Origin: Chryseobacterium vaccae
Lineage (GTDB): Bacteria; Bacteroidota; Bacteroidia; Flavobacteriales; Weeksellaceae
Direction of reading: 5' to 3'
DNA length: 64,000 bases
Assembly: GCF_009602705.1 (NCBI RefSeq)
Contig: NZ_VSWH01000001.1
Coordinates: 3,410,001 to 3,474,000 of the forward strand
Part shown: positions 1-8,718 of the stretch, in pieces
How the letters are laid out: every line of letters begins with the position of its first letter
How positions within the stretch are numbered: position 1 is the stretch's first letter
Position numbers and translations under genes: made by a program
Notes under the pieces: generated by a model
Databases searched by the model: none
The model's input: only the letters and a program-made list of their open reading frames with translations
What the model was told of the DNA's origin: nothing

Positions 1-26
1 GTATACTTTCTGTTGATTTTGAGATT

Positions 27-692
27 ATGATAAAAACTACAACACGAATCATCGCTTTTATTTTTTTGTTTTTGGGAATTCTTGGATACGCCCAGGAAAA
101 AAAAATAAAATTTTCAAGTATTTCCAATATTTTACAGCATGTTACTCCGAATGATAAGGTGGATTCATGGGTGTTGGTTTACAACAGCTATGGAAAAAAC
201 CAGGAAATAAAAAAATCCGGAGGGAAGATAGAATATACGCCGCAATTTTCGGGATTTAATCTATTCCCAAGCGAAACCAGCTTTTATTATATTGCCTATT
301 CTACGGGAGGAAAAATGAATTATATAACAGACCTGGAAGGGCTTCGAAAATTTGTGGGAAAAATTGATAATGCCGAAGAAGCAGCTATTTTGCTTACTGC
401 AGGAGACTATATGGTAGACGAAGAATTCACAGATATTGCCGGAAATTACTATGAAGATTCTTCAAATTATTATCTTGATCTTGGAAAGCTGACGTCCAAA
501 GAATGTCCTTACCAAAAGACCCATTACACCCTGACTGTTAATAAGTCCACAGGTGTTATTTCCAGTATAAAAGATAACGGAACTTATATTGAACTTTACA
601 ATAAAAGATGTCCGAATAACCCAAGGCTTTTGAAAATCCAGAAAAAAGAAGAACCGAAAGATGACTCTAAAAAAACAACCAAAAACAAATAA
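27..692 (+). CDS. Secreted protein of unknown function
   Basis: 221 residues. The first 22 or so form a signal peptide (hydrophobic core FIFLFLGILGYA, then Q at a likely signal peptidase I site). The rest is soluble and moderately basic at its C-terminus (KKEEPKDDSKKTTKNK). No family is recognised. It has four cysteines, none in a lipobox. The last 32 bases overlap the start of the acetyltransferase that follows, so the two are probably cotranscribed and translationally coupled. The window begins only 26 bases upstream, so an upstream operon partner cannot be excluded. Confidence 0.75.
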   Translation: MIKTTTRIIAFIFLFLGILGYAQEKKIKFSSISNILQHVTPNDKVDSWVLVYNSYGKNQEIKKSGGKIEYTPQFSGFNLFPSETSFYYIAYSTGGKMNYITDLEGLRKFVGKIDNAEEAAILLTAGDYMVDEEFTDIAGNYYEDSSNYYLDLGKLTSKECPYQKTHYTLTVNKSTGVISSIKDNGTYIELYNKRCPNNPRLLKIQKKEEPKDDSKKTTKNK

Positions 693-1191
693 TACCTACG
701 AAACGGAACGGCTGATTCTTCGCCCGATGGGTGTAGAAGACCGTGATTTCATCTTTGAACTTTATAACAGGCCTAAGTTTATTCAATATATCGGAGACCG
801 CCATATTAAGACCCTGGCTGATGCAGAGAATTATATTACGAATAGATTTCTTCCCCAGTTCGAAAGATTGGGCTATGGAAATTATCTGATGATGACCAAA
901 GAAGGAAATAAAATAGGAGGGGTAGGAATCTTCGAAAGAGAAGGACTGGATGTTGTAGATATAGGATTTTCGCTATTGGAAGAATTTGAAGGGAAAGGCT
1001 ATGCCTATGAAGCTGCAGCAAAAGTAAAATCTATAGGAATGGATGATTTCGGATTGAAGAAAATTTCTGCAATTACTTCGAAAGATAATTTTTCTTCCCA
1101 GAAACTGATTGAAAAACTAGGACTTCAGCTCAAAGGATATGTAACTCTTCCTGAGGATGATGAGGAGCTCATGTATTACGAAACGGAATAA
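661..1191 (+). CDS. GNAT family N-acetyltransferase (RimJ/RimL type)
   Basis: 176 residues. The opening TERLILRPM is the typical first strand of RimJ/RimL-like acetyltransferases. The acetyl-CoA-binding part lies around residues 95-120 (DIGFSLLEEFEGKGYAYEA, matching the Q/RxxGxG/A loop). The C-terminal half (SSQKLIEKLGLQLKGYV) is the usual family end. It would transfer acetyl from acetyl-CoA to an amine; the substrate cannot be told. The start lies inside the preceding gene (32-base overlap). A strong hairpin follows the stop. Confidence 0.88.
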   Translation: MTLKKQPKTNNTYETERLILRPMGVEDRDFIFELYNRPKFIQYIGDRHIKTLADAENYITNRFLPQFERLGYGNYLMMTKEGNKIGGVGIFEREGLDVVDIGFSLLEEFEGKGYAYEAAAKVKSIGMDDFGLKKISAITSKDNFSSQKLIEKLGLQLKGYVTLPEDDEELMYYETE

Positions 1192-1197
1192 GATTTA

Positions 1198-1230
1198 ATA
1201 ACTGCGGCGGCCAAAGGCCGCCGCAGTTAT
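1198..1230. terminator. Perfect 15-bp hairpin between convergent genes
   Basis: A 15-bp perfect inverted repeat (ATAACTGCGGCGGCC) around a 3-base AAA loop. It lies between the stop of the acetyltransferase and the stop of the convergent surface-protein gene, and T-rich sequence lies to its right. It probably terminates both transcripts. Its GC-rich stem stands out against the AT-rich background. Confidence 0.8.
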
Positions 1231-1239
1231 TATTAATCG

Positions 1240-3165
1240 TTATTTTTTTATTATTTTAAATGCTTTTACAGATCCGTTTTCATATTGGAATGATATGATG
1301 TATAATCCTGTTTTTAGGTCTCTTACGTCAAGCTCGGAAGCCGGAGCCAGATTTTTTAAACTTCTTCCGGAAATATCATTAATCTGAATAGATTTAATTC
1401 CTTTCACATCTGAAATTTTCAGAACATCAACAAAAGGATTCGGATAAACTGATACTTTTACCTGATCTGTATTTACTTCTGATACCGCAAGAGGAACAAA
1501 AGTAAACTCGTAGGCTCCCATATCAGGAGAGGCTCCCCTTGCAGTTCCATCGAAATCGGTTGTTACTTCAGGAAGGGAAGTGCCGGTATTGTTTAATCCT
1601 GAATTAGAACTGGAATTCAGATGAAGATCTGTAGCGCTTACAAAAACGGGCGATACATTCAGTGAATTAACGTTGCCTCCAAATCCGGTTTGAATATCTG
1701 TAAGAGTGGTTCTGTTAGAACCTATGAACCCCAGCGCAGTTCCGGTGGTATAATAATCATTATAATTAATATTTCCAAAAACCGTATTGGCTGCCGTAGA
1801 ATAGATAGCAAATCTGGATCCGCTGGTTTTATTATTGGCAAAAATATTATTTCTTACATCCAGGGCATTAGCCGCTGAAACATTGGTAGCACCTCCTAAA
1901 ACGTACAATGCGCTTGAGGTTCCTGTTTCGGAATTAGAAGTATTAAGATTAACAGTGTTGTTGTATACTTTATATCCGGCTCCGGAAAACGCATAAATTC
2001 CTGAAACCTGCCCGGCTCCTGTTGCCTGGACGTCTGAAATTACATTGTTATATACCAGGGCATTGGCTGCTGTGGATGAAGACCCCAGAAGAATTCCCTG
2101 CATAGGATTTCCTGCTGTCCCTGTATTTTTAAGACCGGATATTTTATTAGAGTAAATAGTGACATTAGGTGTCGCTCCTCCAAGGTATACTCCGGCACTG
2201 TTTACATAAGCCAGAATCCCGCTGATTTCAGTAATTGTATTATTACGGACAACAGTGGCAGTATTGGTGGCTCCGGGGGTGATTGCAATTCCTGTAGCAT
2301 AATTAACACCTGTGGTCGAGGTTGAGGTGTTTTTAGCACTTATGGTATTTCCAAATACTGAAGCATTGTTAGTTCCTGTAGAAATGTTAATTCCTATAGA
2401 AGCTCCTGGGGTAGCAGAGGTTCCCGCACTTGGGCGGACGAGAGCAATTGTGTTGTTGCTGATTGTAGAAGTTCCTCCAATCCCGGATACCTGAATTCCA
2501 ATTTGGGAAATATTAGTGTTAATGGTATTACCTGTAACCAACAGATTGTTCCCGTTGCCGGCTGTTGTTGCATCTGCACTAATGAATACACCATTGTATC
2601 CGTTTTTGATATCGTTATTTTGAACGGTAATATTATTAAAATATCCGGCTGCTGTTGATGCTCCGCCTGCAATGAAAAAATTGGTGGAAGAGTTACCTGT
2701 ATTTAATAAAACCGAATTTTTAACAACAACATTAGTTAGTGGCGAAGCAGCAGAGGCAGAGCCAATAATAAGCACTGTAGGACTTGTTGTTGAAGTGTTG
2801 CTGAAAGTAAGATCTCTGGTTGTTCCTCCTGCAGTAGAAGAGCCGTCAATGGTAACATTGGACCCTAAAATACGGATAAGCGGATTTGAAGCAACAGCTC
2901 CGCTGATCGTAGCAGCAGAGGTTGGTTTGATAGTAAGAGAAGAATAGGTGGTAACAGCATTCAGAACAGCCGTTGTGGTTTCTGTAGTGTTAGCCGTTAC
3001 ACTTAAGTTAATACTTCCCTGGTGTGTTCCCGTGTTTATAGCATCAAATGCATCTTTAAGCGTTGGGTAAGTTGCAGTGGGTGTTCCTGCGCTGGCAGTC
3101 ACATTAATCTGTGCATTAGCATAAAGCCCTATAAGCATAAGGCTAGAGAATAATAATTTTTTCAT
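1240..3165 (-). CDS. T9SS type A sorted, right-handed beta-helix surface protein
   Basis: 641 residues. A signal peptide occupies about residues 1-19 (ending YANAQ). A motif around residues 32-55 (YPTLKDAFDAINTGTHQG) is common in flavobacterial exported proteins. The long Asn/Thr/Ser/Gly-rich body has recurring NN.I..N segments (VRNNTIT, VYNNVIS, VYNNTVNL, VRNNIFANN), as in right-handed parallel beta-helices. A short segment (DFDGTARGASPDMGAYEF) is of the choice-of-anchor type. The last 70 or so residues form a T9SS type A sorting domain (VSVYPNPFVDVLKISD ... TGLYIISF ... KAFKIIKK). It should be exported through the outer membrane and attached to the surface or released. An adhesin or polysaccharide-active role is possible; no catalytic residues were recognised. 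Confidence 0.9.
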   Translation of the reverse strand: MKKLLFSSLMLIGLYANAQINVTASAGTPTATYPTLKDAFDAINTGTHQGSINLSVTANTTETTTAVLNAVTTYSSLTIKPTSAATISGAVASNPLIRILGSNVTIDGSSTAGGTTRDLTFSNTSTTSPTVLIIGSASAASPLTNVVVKNSVLLNTGNSSTNFFIAGGASTAAGYFNNITVQNNDIKNGYNGVFISADATTAGNGNNLLVTGNTINTNISQIGIQVSGIGGTSTISNNTIALVRPSAGTSATPGASIGINISTGTNNASVFGNTISAKNTSTSTTGVNYATGIAITPGATNTATVVRNNTITEISGILAYVNSAGVYLGGATPNVTIYSNKISGLKNTGTAGNPMQGILLGSSSTAANALVYNNVISDVQATGAGQVSGIYAFSGAGYKVYNNTVNLNTSNSETGTSSALYVLGGATNVSAANALDVRNNIFANNKTSGSRFAIYSTAANTVFGNINYNDYYTTGTALGFIGSNRTTLTDIQTGFGGNVNSLNVSPVFVSATDLHLNSSSNSGLNNTGTSLPEVTTDFDGTARGASPDMGAYEFTFVPLAVSEVNTDQVKVSVYPNPFVDVLKISDVKGIKSIQINDISGRSLKNLAPASELDVRDLKTGLYIISFQYENGSVKAFKIIKK

Positions 3166-3334
3166 AGGTTTAAATCGTTTTTATTAAAAATACAATAGTT
3201 ATGTATAATGAAATAAATCTAATCAAATTTTGATAAAAAAAGAATGATTTTTATAAATCCGAAGAAATTTTAAATGGAAAAATTATTATTCTAAAGTTCT
3301 GTTTGTTAATTTTTTACTGTAAATTGAAAGAGTG

Positions 3335-3781
3335 TTATTCTAAAATTTGCTCAGCAGCTGTTTTTGAAGTCACCTTTTCAATAACCCTTGTGCAAATTCC
3401 ATTTTCATCAAAAATAAAAGTGGTTCTTACAATTCCCATATAGGTTTTTCCAAATGTTTTTTTCTCCTGCCAAACGCCAAATTTTTCAATAATGTCATGG
3501 CTTTCATCTGCAATGAGGTCATATGGAAAAGCAAACTTGCTGTGAAAATTTTTCTGTTTTTTTACAGTGTCTCCACTTACTCCCAACAATTGAAATCCTG
3601 CTTTTTTAAGCTTGGTATAATTATCACTCAGGTTACAGGCTTCCACGGTACAGGTCGGAGTATTAGCCTGCGGATAAAAGAAAACAACCAGCTTTTTTCC
3701 GATTAATTTTGCTGAGGATATTGTTTTTTCATCCTGATTTACCCCTTCAAATTCAGGTAATTTGTCTCCAACTTTCAACAT
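3335..3781 (-). CDS. bcp: Thioredoxin-dependent peroxiredoxin, Bcp/PrxQ type
   Basis: 148 residues, normal for Bcp. The peroxidatic centre is PxxxTPTC with Cys44. The resolving Cys49 lies five residues later (TCTVEAC), which defines the atypical 2-Cys PrxQ subgroup. It reduces H2O2 and organic hydroperoxides in the cytoplasm using thioredoxin. Later family landmarks are LLGVSGD, FPYDLIAD and the RTTFIFDE strand. A good Bacteroidota promoter lies 18 bases upstream and overlaps the 5' end of the divergent endonuclease III gene. Confidence 0.93.
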   Translation of the reverse strand: MLKVGDKLPEFEGVNQDEKTISSAKLIGKKLVVFFYPQANTPTCTVEACNLSDNYTKLKKAGFQLLGVSGDTVKKQKNFHSKFAFPYDLIADESHDIIEKFGVWQEKKTFGKTYMGIVRTTFIFDENGICTRVIEKVTSKTAAEQILE

Positions 3782-3798
3782 AATGATTTATTTTTGTT

Positions 3799-3830
3799 CA
3801 AATTTAAGGGTTACATGACAAAAAAGCAAA
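3799..3830 (-). promoter_or_regulatory. Bacteroidota-type promoter of bcp
   Basis: Read on the minus strand: TTTG (3830-3827), 20 bases, then TAAATTTG (3806-3799). This fits the TTTG-N19/20-TAnnTTTG consensus of the primary Bacteroidota sigma factor. The predicted transcript start is near 3792, about 10 bases before the bcp start codon. The -33 box lies inside the first codons of the divergent nth gene. Confidence 0.7.
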
Positions 3831-4435
3831 GAGCAGAACTCGTTCAGCAGGAATTAGAAAAATTATATCCTACAACACCTATTCCGCTGGATCATACAGA
3901 TCCGTATACATTAATGGTTGCCGTGGCTCTTTCTGCCCAGACAACAGATAAAAAAGTTAACCAGGTTACTCCTGATCTTTTCGCCGTAGCCGGAACACCG
4001 CAAAGAATGGCCAGACTGGAAGAATTCGAAATTAAGGAACTGATCAAAGAAATAGGATTATCCAATACAAAAGCCAAAAACCTGAAGAGAATGGCAGAAC
4101 TTTTACTGGAAAGGCATAACGGTATCGTTCCGCAGACTTATGAAGAATTAGAAGCGCTTCCGGGCGTAGGACATAAAACTGCATCTGTTGTCATGAGCCA
4201 GGGATTTGGTTTTCCCGCTTTCCCGGTAGATACACACATTCATCGTCTTATGACCCAATGGAAGCTTACCTCAGGAAAGAATGTGGTGGAAACGGAAAAA
4301 GATGCCAAGAAACTATTCCCGGAAGAAGTATGGAATAAGCTGCATCTTCAGATTATTTTCTATGGCAGAGAATATTCTCCTGCGAGAGGAAAGGGAGAAA
4401 AAGATTTTATCACGAAGATGATGTTTGAGCAATAA
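3815..4435 (+). CDS. nth: Endonuclease III-like DNA glycosylase/AP lyase lacking the Fe-S cluster
   Basis: 206 residues from the ATG at 3815; an in-frame TTG at 3794 would add seven residues but is a poorer start. Base-excision repair glycosylase with helix-hairpin-helix LPGVGHKTA, catalytic Lys121 in that motif, and catalytic Asp139 in FPVDTHIHR. Both match the bifunctional Nth family. The C-terminus (YGREYSPARG then KGEKDFITKMMFEQ) lacks the C-x6-C-x2-C-x5-C loop of E. coli Nth; the protein contains no cysteine at all. The fold is therefore predicted to work without a [4Fe-4S] cluster. Confidence 0.9.
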   Translation: MTKKQRAELVQQELEKLYPTTPIPLDHTDPYTLMVAVALSAQTTDKKVNQVTPDLFAVAGTPQRMARLEEFEIKELIKEIGLSNTKAKNLKRMAELLLERHNGIVPQTYEELEALPGVGHKTASVVMSQGFGFPAFPVDTHIHRLMTQWKLTSGKNVVETEKDAKKLFPEEVWNKLHLQIIFYGREYSPARGKGEKDFITKMMFEQ

Positions 4436-4438
4436 AAT

Positions 4439-4801
4439 TTATTTCTTTGGTAGGCTTTTTTGTACAAAATCCTGATTTAGTATCTGTGTAAACAGTTCTT
4501 TGTAGAGAGCAGTAGCCAGATCTGTACTGATATCTGTAAGTGGGTCTTCATATTCCATAGAAAGAGATCCCCAGCCGTTTGTTGAAAGAACAACATGGCA
4601 GAAATCATCCTGTATAAAACTTTCAACTTCAATGTTGAATTCCCGACAAAGAGCAATGAAGCTGGTATAAATATCCGAATTCTTAATTTTTTCATCAATG
4701 GTGTTGATGACTAGGGTATTGTTTCCTTCGTTTCCTTGTTTCTTCAAAATTACTTCTTCAAAGCTGGAGGTATTAATGACAGGAGTAAACGCTTTTTTCA
4801 T
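4439..4801 (-). CDS. Hypothetical protein
   Basis: 120 residues, no signal peptide or membrane segment. Mixed alpha/beta character with the conserved-looking core VVLSTNGWGSLSMEYEDPL. Not recognised. It lies three bases downstream of the DinB-like gene on the same strand, so the pair probably forms an operon. It is convergent with nth, with only three bases between the stops. Confidence 0.7.
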   Translation of the reverse strand: MKKAFTPVINTSSFEEVILKKQGNEGNNTLVINTIDEKIKNSDIYTSFIALCREFNIEVESFIQDDFCHVVLSTNGWGSLSMEYEDPLTDISTDLATALYKELFTQILNQDFVQKSLPKK

Positions 4802-4804
4802 ATT

Positions 4805-5251
4805 TTATCTATCAAGTAATCTTCTGTGATAATTAATCTGTCCCAGATGATAATCCAGATGGGTAATCAGGTGGATCAGAAAATATCCTGTAGTCATTTT
4901 ATCTTCAAAAACAACAAGAGGGTATTCTTTTTCAAGATCTTCCGGAGTTAATTGGCTGAGAACAGTATTGATCATGGTTAATGTTGCCTCAACTTTTTCA
5001 GTAAGCTCTGTTTTGGGAATGTCTTTTAATGAAAATTCAATATCCCGGTTTCTGATGTAGCCAGTGTTACCAAGGTGTGCACCTATAAAATGATTGAGGT
5101 TTCCAATGAGATGGAGACATAGGTTTCCCGCAGAATTAGAGATGTTTTGATCCGTTTTCCAGATCACAGCTTCCTGCTGATACGCTTCGATTTCCGCTTT
5201 TAATTTATTCAGATCCCTATTATAAAGAGATTGGAGGCTTTCTATGATCAT
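4805..5251 (-). CDS. DinB/YfiT-fold family protein (DUF1572-like)
   Basis: 148 residues. Four-helix-bundle pattern with the histidine arrangement of DinB-like putative metalloenzymes: His47 and His54 in LCLHLIGNLNHFIG, and a C-terminal cluster (LITHLDYHLGQINYHRR) supplying further metal ligands. Members of this superfamily include thiol transferases and many proteins of unknown substrate, so no reaction is assigned. It is the first gene of a probable two-gene operon. Confidence 0.8.
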   Translation of the reverse strand: MIIESLQSLYNRDLNKLKAEIEAYQQEAVIWKTDQNISNSAGNLCLHLIGNLNHFIGAHLGNTGYIRNRDIEFSLKDIPKTELTEKVEATLTMINTVLSQLTPEDLEKEYPLVVFEDKMTTGYFLIHLITHLDYHLGQINYHRRLLDR

Positions 5252-5365
5252 GTTTTAGTGTATTGTGAGTTTTAATTATTGAAGAAAATCAAACCAGATT
5301 TCTTTCCTTTAAATACTTGCTGTTAAAATTATAAAATTTGAGCATTCATTTAAACAAAACATAAA

Positions 5366-5395
5366 AAAATGGGATCATCATCAATGTCCCATTTT
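5366..5395 (-). terminator. Intrinsic terminator of the DUF885 gene
   Basis: On the minus strand a 9-bp stem (AAAATGGGA with TCCCATTTT) around a 12-base loop, followed by a run of T. It lies immediately after the stop of the gene ending at 5407. Confidence 0.75.
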
Positions 5396-5406
5396 CTTAT
5401 TATTTT

Positions 5407-7209
5407 TTATTTCTGTTTCTTAGCCCAGAGCTTCATTTTTCTGTCTAATACATCCAGCGGAAGGCATCCCTGGCTTAATACCTCATCATGGAAGCTTGCC
5501 AGACTGAATTTTGTACCCAGCTCTTTCTGATACTTATCTCTCAGTTCACGGATCTTTAGTGAGCCGATTTTGTAGCCCAGAGCCTGTCCCGGCATTGCCA
5601 TATATCTTTCCACTTCAGCGGTTGCGCTGGCTTCGTCATAAGAGATATTGCTTAGGAAATATTTGATGGCTTCTTCTCTCGTCATCGTTCCCGTATGGAT
5701 TCCTGTATCTACAACAAGTCTTACCGCTCTCAGCATCTGATCACTTAAATAGCCCATTTTCTGGTAAGGATCGGTGTATAGACCGAATTCAGGTCCCAGA
5801 GTTTCACAATAATGAGCCCAGCCTTCACCGTAAGCTCCAAACCAACCAAATCTCATGAATTTGGGAAGCTTTGTGTTTTCCTGCTGCAGAGAAACCTGAT
5901 AATGGTGCCCCGGAATAGCTTCATGAAGGAAAAGGGATTCCATTCCTGAAGTTACATTGAATTTTGAAGGATCAGGAAGCGGCATATAAAATATTCCCGG
6001 TCTTTTTCCATCCGGAGTTCCCTGGATATATTCTGCACTGGCACTGGCTTCTCTGAATTTCTCGGTCTGTCTGATTTCAAATTTCGTTTTTGGTGTGACA
6101 CTGAACATGGTTTTCAGCTTCGGCGTAATCTTCGTCAAAATACCGTTGAATCCGTCCAGAACTTCCTTAGACGTTTTATAAGGCATTGCTTTTGGATCTG
6201 TTTTTACAAAATTGATGAATTCTTCCAGAGATCCTGTAAATCCTAACTGTTGTTTTACCTTTTCCATTTCAGCACGGAGCATAGCCACCTGCTGTAGCCC
6301 GATTTTGTTGATTTCTTCAGGACTTTTCTTGGTGGTAGTCCAGCTTTTTGCATAATACCTGTAAATCTCATTTCCGTTAGGAAGACTGTTATAGCCATCG
6401 GTATCCCTCGCTTTCGGAAGATATTCTTTCTCCAGGAAAGTTCCCATTTTGGTATAGGCAGGAATGATCTTTTTGGTGATGATTTCTTTATACTGTGCAC
6501 TGAACTTATCTTTCTGCTCTCTGGTAAAGTTTTTCGGGAACTTTCTGATCGGTCCGTAGAAAATATTTTTTTCCATATCGGAAGTGGTGATCTCCTCAGC
6601 TTTCATTTGAGGAATCATTTTTACCACCAGTTTTTTAGGAAGCACAATCTTATTGCTGATCCCTTCACGGAAATTTTCCGTGGCAGTATTCATCCACTCA
6701 GGGAATTTTTCCATTCTTTTCATCCAGTCGCTGTAATCCTTTTCTGTTTTAAATGGCTGGCTTCCTTCACCGCTTCCATAGAGAGGAAAAGTTAGAGGCA
6801 GTCCGCCAAACTGTGTAAAAGGAATATATTCAGGATGATAAGCATAAGCTTCGGTTTTATCTTTTAAAGTATAATCCAGCACATCATATACCACTTTATC
6901 TTCATCCGAAAGACCTTTATAATCTACACTTTCCAGCTGCTTTTGCACTGAATTATAAAAAGCGATCTCACCAGAGATAAAATCTTTGTCGATGTTGATC
7001 GGAAGCTGGTCATTATATCGCAGATCTCCCTGAGAGGTAGCCTCCAGAGGATATAATTTAAGAGCCTGTTCATAATAATTGGCTGCAATAGAGTCCAGAT
7101 TGGTCGGGGTCACTTTTGTCAGGGGTGAATCTGATTTTTTGCACGAAGCAAGTCCTATCATCAGTCCCAATCCTAAAATGCTTTTTGATAAAATGTTTTT
7201 CATTTTCAA
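5407..7209 (-). CDS. DUF885 family lipoprotein, putative metallopeptidase
   Basis: 600 residues, the usual DUF885 length. The N-terminus has a lipobox-like GLASC (Cys about 23), so it is a predicted lipoprotein. The zinc-site motif HEAIPGHHYQ sits near residue 430, and the glutamate-rich helix GEGWAHYCE follows about 35 residues later; together they give the HExxxH...E pattern of these gluzincin-like proteins. Further family blocks are the middle region around GIFYMPLPDP and the C-terminal MPGQALGYKIG. A cell-envelope peptidase or carboxypeptidase role is inferred from the family. Monocistronic, with its own -7 box and terminator. Confidence 0.9.
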   Translation of the reverse strand: MKMKNILSKSILGLGLMIGLASCKKSDSPLTKVTPTNLDSIAANYYEQALKLYPLEATSQGDLRYNDQLPINIDKDFISGEIAFYNSVQKQLESVDYKGLSDEDKVVYDVLDYTLKDKTEAYAYHPEYIPFTQFGGLPLTFPLYGSGEGSQPFKTEKDYSDWMKRMEKFPEWMNTATENFREGISNKIVLPKKLVVKMIPQMKAEEITTSDMEKNIFYGPIRKFPKNFTREQKDKFSAQYKEIITKKIIPAYTKMGTFLEKEYLPKARDTDGYNSLPNGNEIYRYYAKSWTTTKKSPEEINKIGLQQVAMLRAEMEKVKQQLGFTGSLEEFINFVKTDPKAMPYKTSKEVLDGFNGILTKITPKLKTMFSVTPKTKFEIRQTEKFREASASAEYIQGTPDGKRPGIFYMPLPDPSKFNVTSGMESLFLHEAIPGHHYQVSLQQENTKLPKFMRFGWFGAYGEGWAHYCETLGPEFGLYTDPYQKMGYLSDQMLRAVRLVVDTGIHTGTMTREEAIKYFLSNISYDEASATAEVERYMAMPGQALGYKIGSLKIRELRDKYQKELGTKFSLASFHDEVLSQGCLPLDVLDRKMKLWAKKQK

Positions 7210-7222
7210 AATCTTTAGGAAA

Positions 7223-7230
7223 CAAAAGTA
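7223..7230 (-). promoter_or_regulatory. -7 box of the DUF885 gene
   Basis: The minus strand reads TACTTTTG, a match to TAnnTTTG, 14 bases before the ATG. The -33 element is weak. Confidence 0.45.
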
Positions 7231-7313
7231 AGTATTATTGCGATATACAGAATAATTGATGAATGATTTAAAAAAATAATTTTCAAAATATTTTCAACTT
7301 AAGATCAATTTTT

Positions 7314-7321
7314 TATCTTTG
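7314..7321 (+). promoter_or_regulatory. -7 box (TATCTTTG) of the acidic protein gene
   Basis: TATCTTTG lies 49 bases before the start codon at 7370. A T-rich stretch (TTTT at 7291) stands at the -33 distance. Confidence 0.5.
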
Positions 7322-7369
7322 TCTAAAACGTTTAACAATCATATTATTACAGCTCTTTTTTAAGAAATA

Positions 7370-7831
7370 ATGAAAGGGATTTTAAAAATTTACCATCCGG
7401 ACGAGACCCTAAAATACAATATCAGAAATACTTATTGTAAAGCGGTATACAGCAACCAGCAGCACTTTCTAGAGGTTGAAGTGATCACGGATGACGGACT
7501 GGATCATGTAGACGATGATTCACTGCAGTACAACTTTCCACAGCTTTCACTTGAGGTTTTCGATTTTCCGATTGAATCAGCAGAAATAGAAGGAAAGACC
7601 ATTATGATCAATGATTCCGAAGAAGACACCTACACTGAGGTAGATCTTTTCGACGATGAAGAAGCCTTTATTTATGATAACGAGCTTCTTTTCGAGAAAA
7701 ACGAAGAAGGAGAACTTCAGGTCATCTGGAAGGGAACCATTGATGATTTCTATACCGGATCTGATCAGCCGATCCCATTCCGATTAAAATGCGAATTTAA
7801 GCAGGACGACATTGAAGTAGACGAAGACTAA
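7370..7831 (+). CDS. Hypothetical acidic cytoplasmic protein
   Basis: 153 residues, strongly acidic (many Asp/Glu, ending DDIEVDED), with no signal peptide or membrane segment. Alternating strands suggest a compact beta-rich fold. No family was recognised. It is transcribed alone in front of the exbB operon, from a clear TATCTTTG box. Confidence 0.75.
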   Translation: MKGILKIYHPDETLKYNIRNTYCKAVYSNQQHFLEVEVITDDGLDHVDDDSLQYNFPQLSLEVFDFPIESAEIEGKTIMINDSEEDTYTEVDLFDDEEAFIYDNELLFEKNEEGELQVIWKGTIDDFYTGSDQPIPFRLKCEFKQDDIEVDED

Positions 7832-7966
7832 GCACTTCAGTTATCCTTATTTTATACCAGATTTCTTTTCAAAAACTCTTTTGGAAAGAAATTTGCTGTT
7901 GATGTATTATAACAAATTTAAGTTGTTTTTAAGCATTTTTTAAGAAAGCAATTCATAATATTCCAC

Positions 7967-7974
7967 TACATTTG
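7967..7974 (+). promoter_or_regulatory. -7 box (TACATTTG) of the exbB operon
   Basis: TACATTTG lies 30 bases before the exbB start codon, placing transcription initiation near 7981. No clear -33 box was seen. Confidence 0.5.
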
Positions 7975-8004
7975 TCGTTAAAACTTTTATAAAAATTCAC
8001 ATTA

Positions 8005-8709
8005 ATGCTGTTAACGGAACTTACTCAGATTTTATTTGCACAAATTACTGCACCTGCAGTTGCAACAGACGATTTAGAATTTTCATTTTGGAAGATCATG
8101 TTCCACGGAGGAGCTTTCGCTAAAATAGTGATGGTAACCGTTTTGGCTCTGGGTGTATTTTCTCTATACCTGTTTTTTGAACGTTTCTTCTTTATTAAAA
8201 GGCTAACCTCAAAAACAGATTCCAATTTTATGGATAATATTGAAGATTTTATCAAAGAAGGAAAGATAGAATCTGCAGCTGATTACTGTAAAAGACAGAA
8301 CTCCCCTGAAGGAAGAATCCTGGAAAAAGGAATTTCGAGATTGGGACGTCCGGTTTCTGATATTGTAAGCGCTATGGAATCTCAGGCGCAGGTAGAAGTG
8401 GCCAATATGGAAAAGAATCTTAACCTTCTGGCTGTTGTGCCGAGTATTGCACCAATGCTGGGGCTTTTAGGAACAGTAATCGGGATGATTATTGCTTTCT
8501 TCAATCTTTCTCATGCAACCGGTTCTTTCTCACCAAAAACACTATCTGAAGGTATTTATACTGCATTAGGGCAGACGGCGGTAGGTTTGGCTGTAGCAAT
8601 TCCTGCTAACTTTTTCTACAATATCCTTTTGACAAGAATTGATAAATTTGTATTGAAGGCTCAGAATATGTCAGGTGAATTTTTAGACCTTATCAACAAA
8701 CCTTTATAA
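8005..8709 (+). CDS. exbB: MotA/TolQ/ExbB proton channel family protein
   Basis: 234 residues. Three membrane segments in the ExbB pattern: about 35-58, then 135-158 (the SIAPMLGLLGTVIGMI signature) and 180-203 (GIYTALGQTAVGLAVAIPANF). Together with ExbD it forms the inner-membrane channel that uses proton flow to energise a TonB-type transducer for outer-membrane transport. It is first in an exbB-exbD-tonB-like operon with gaps of 9 and 33 bases. Confidence 0.92.
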   Translation: MLLTELTQILFAQITAPAVATDDLEFSFWKIMFHGGAFAKIVMVTVLALGVFSLYLFFERFFFIKRLTSKTDSNFMDNIEDFIKEGKIESAADYCKRQNSPEGRILEKGISRLGRPVSDIVSAMESQAQVEVANMEKNLNLLAVVPSIAPMLGLLGTVIGMIIAFFNLSHATGSFSPKTLSEGIYTALGQTAVGLAVAIPANFFYNILLTRIDKFVLKAQNMSGEFLDLINKPL

Positions 8710-8718
8710 TTCTGTTGT

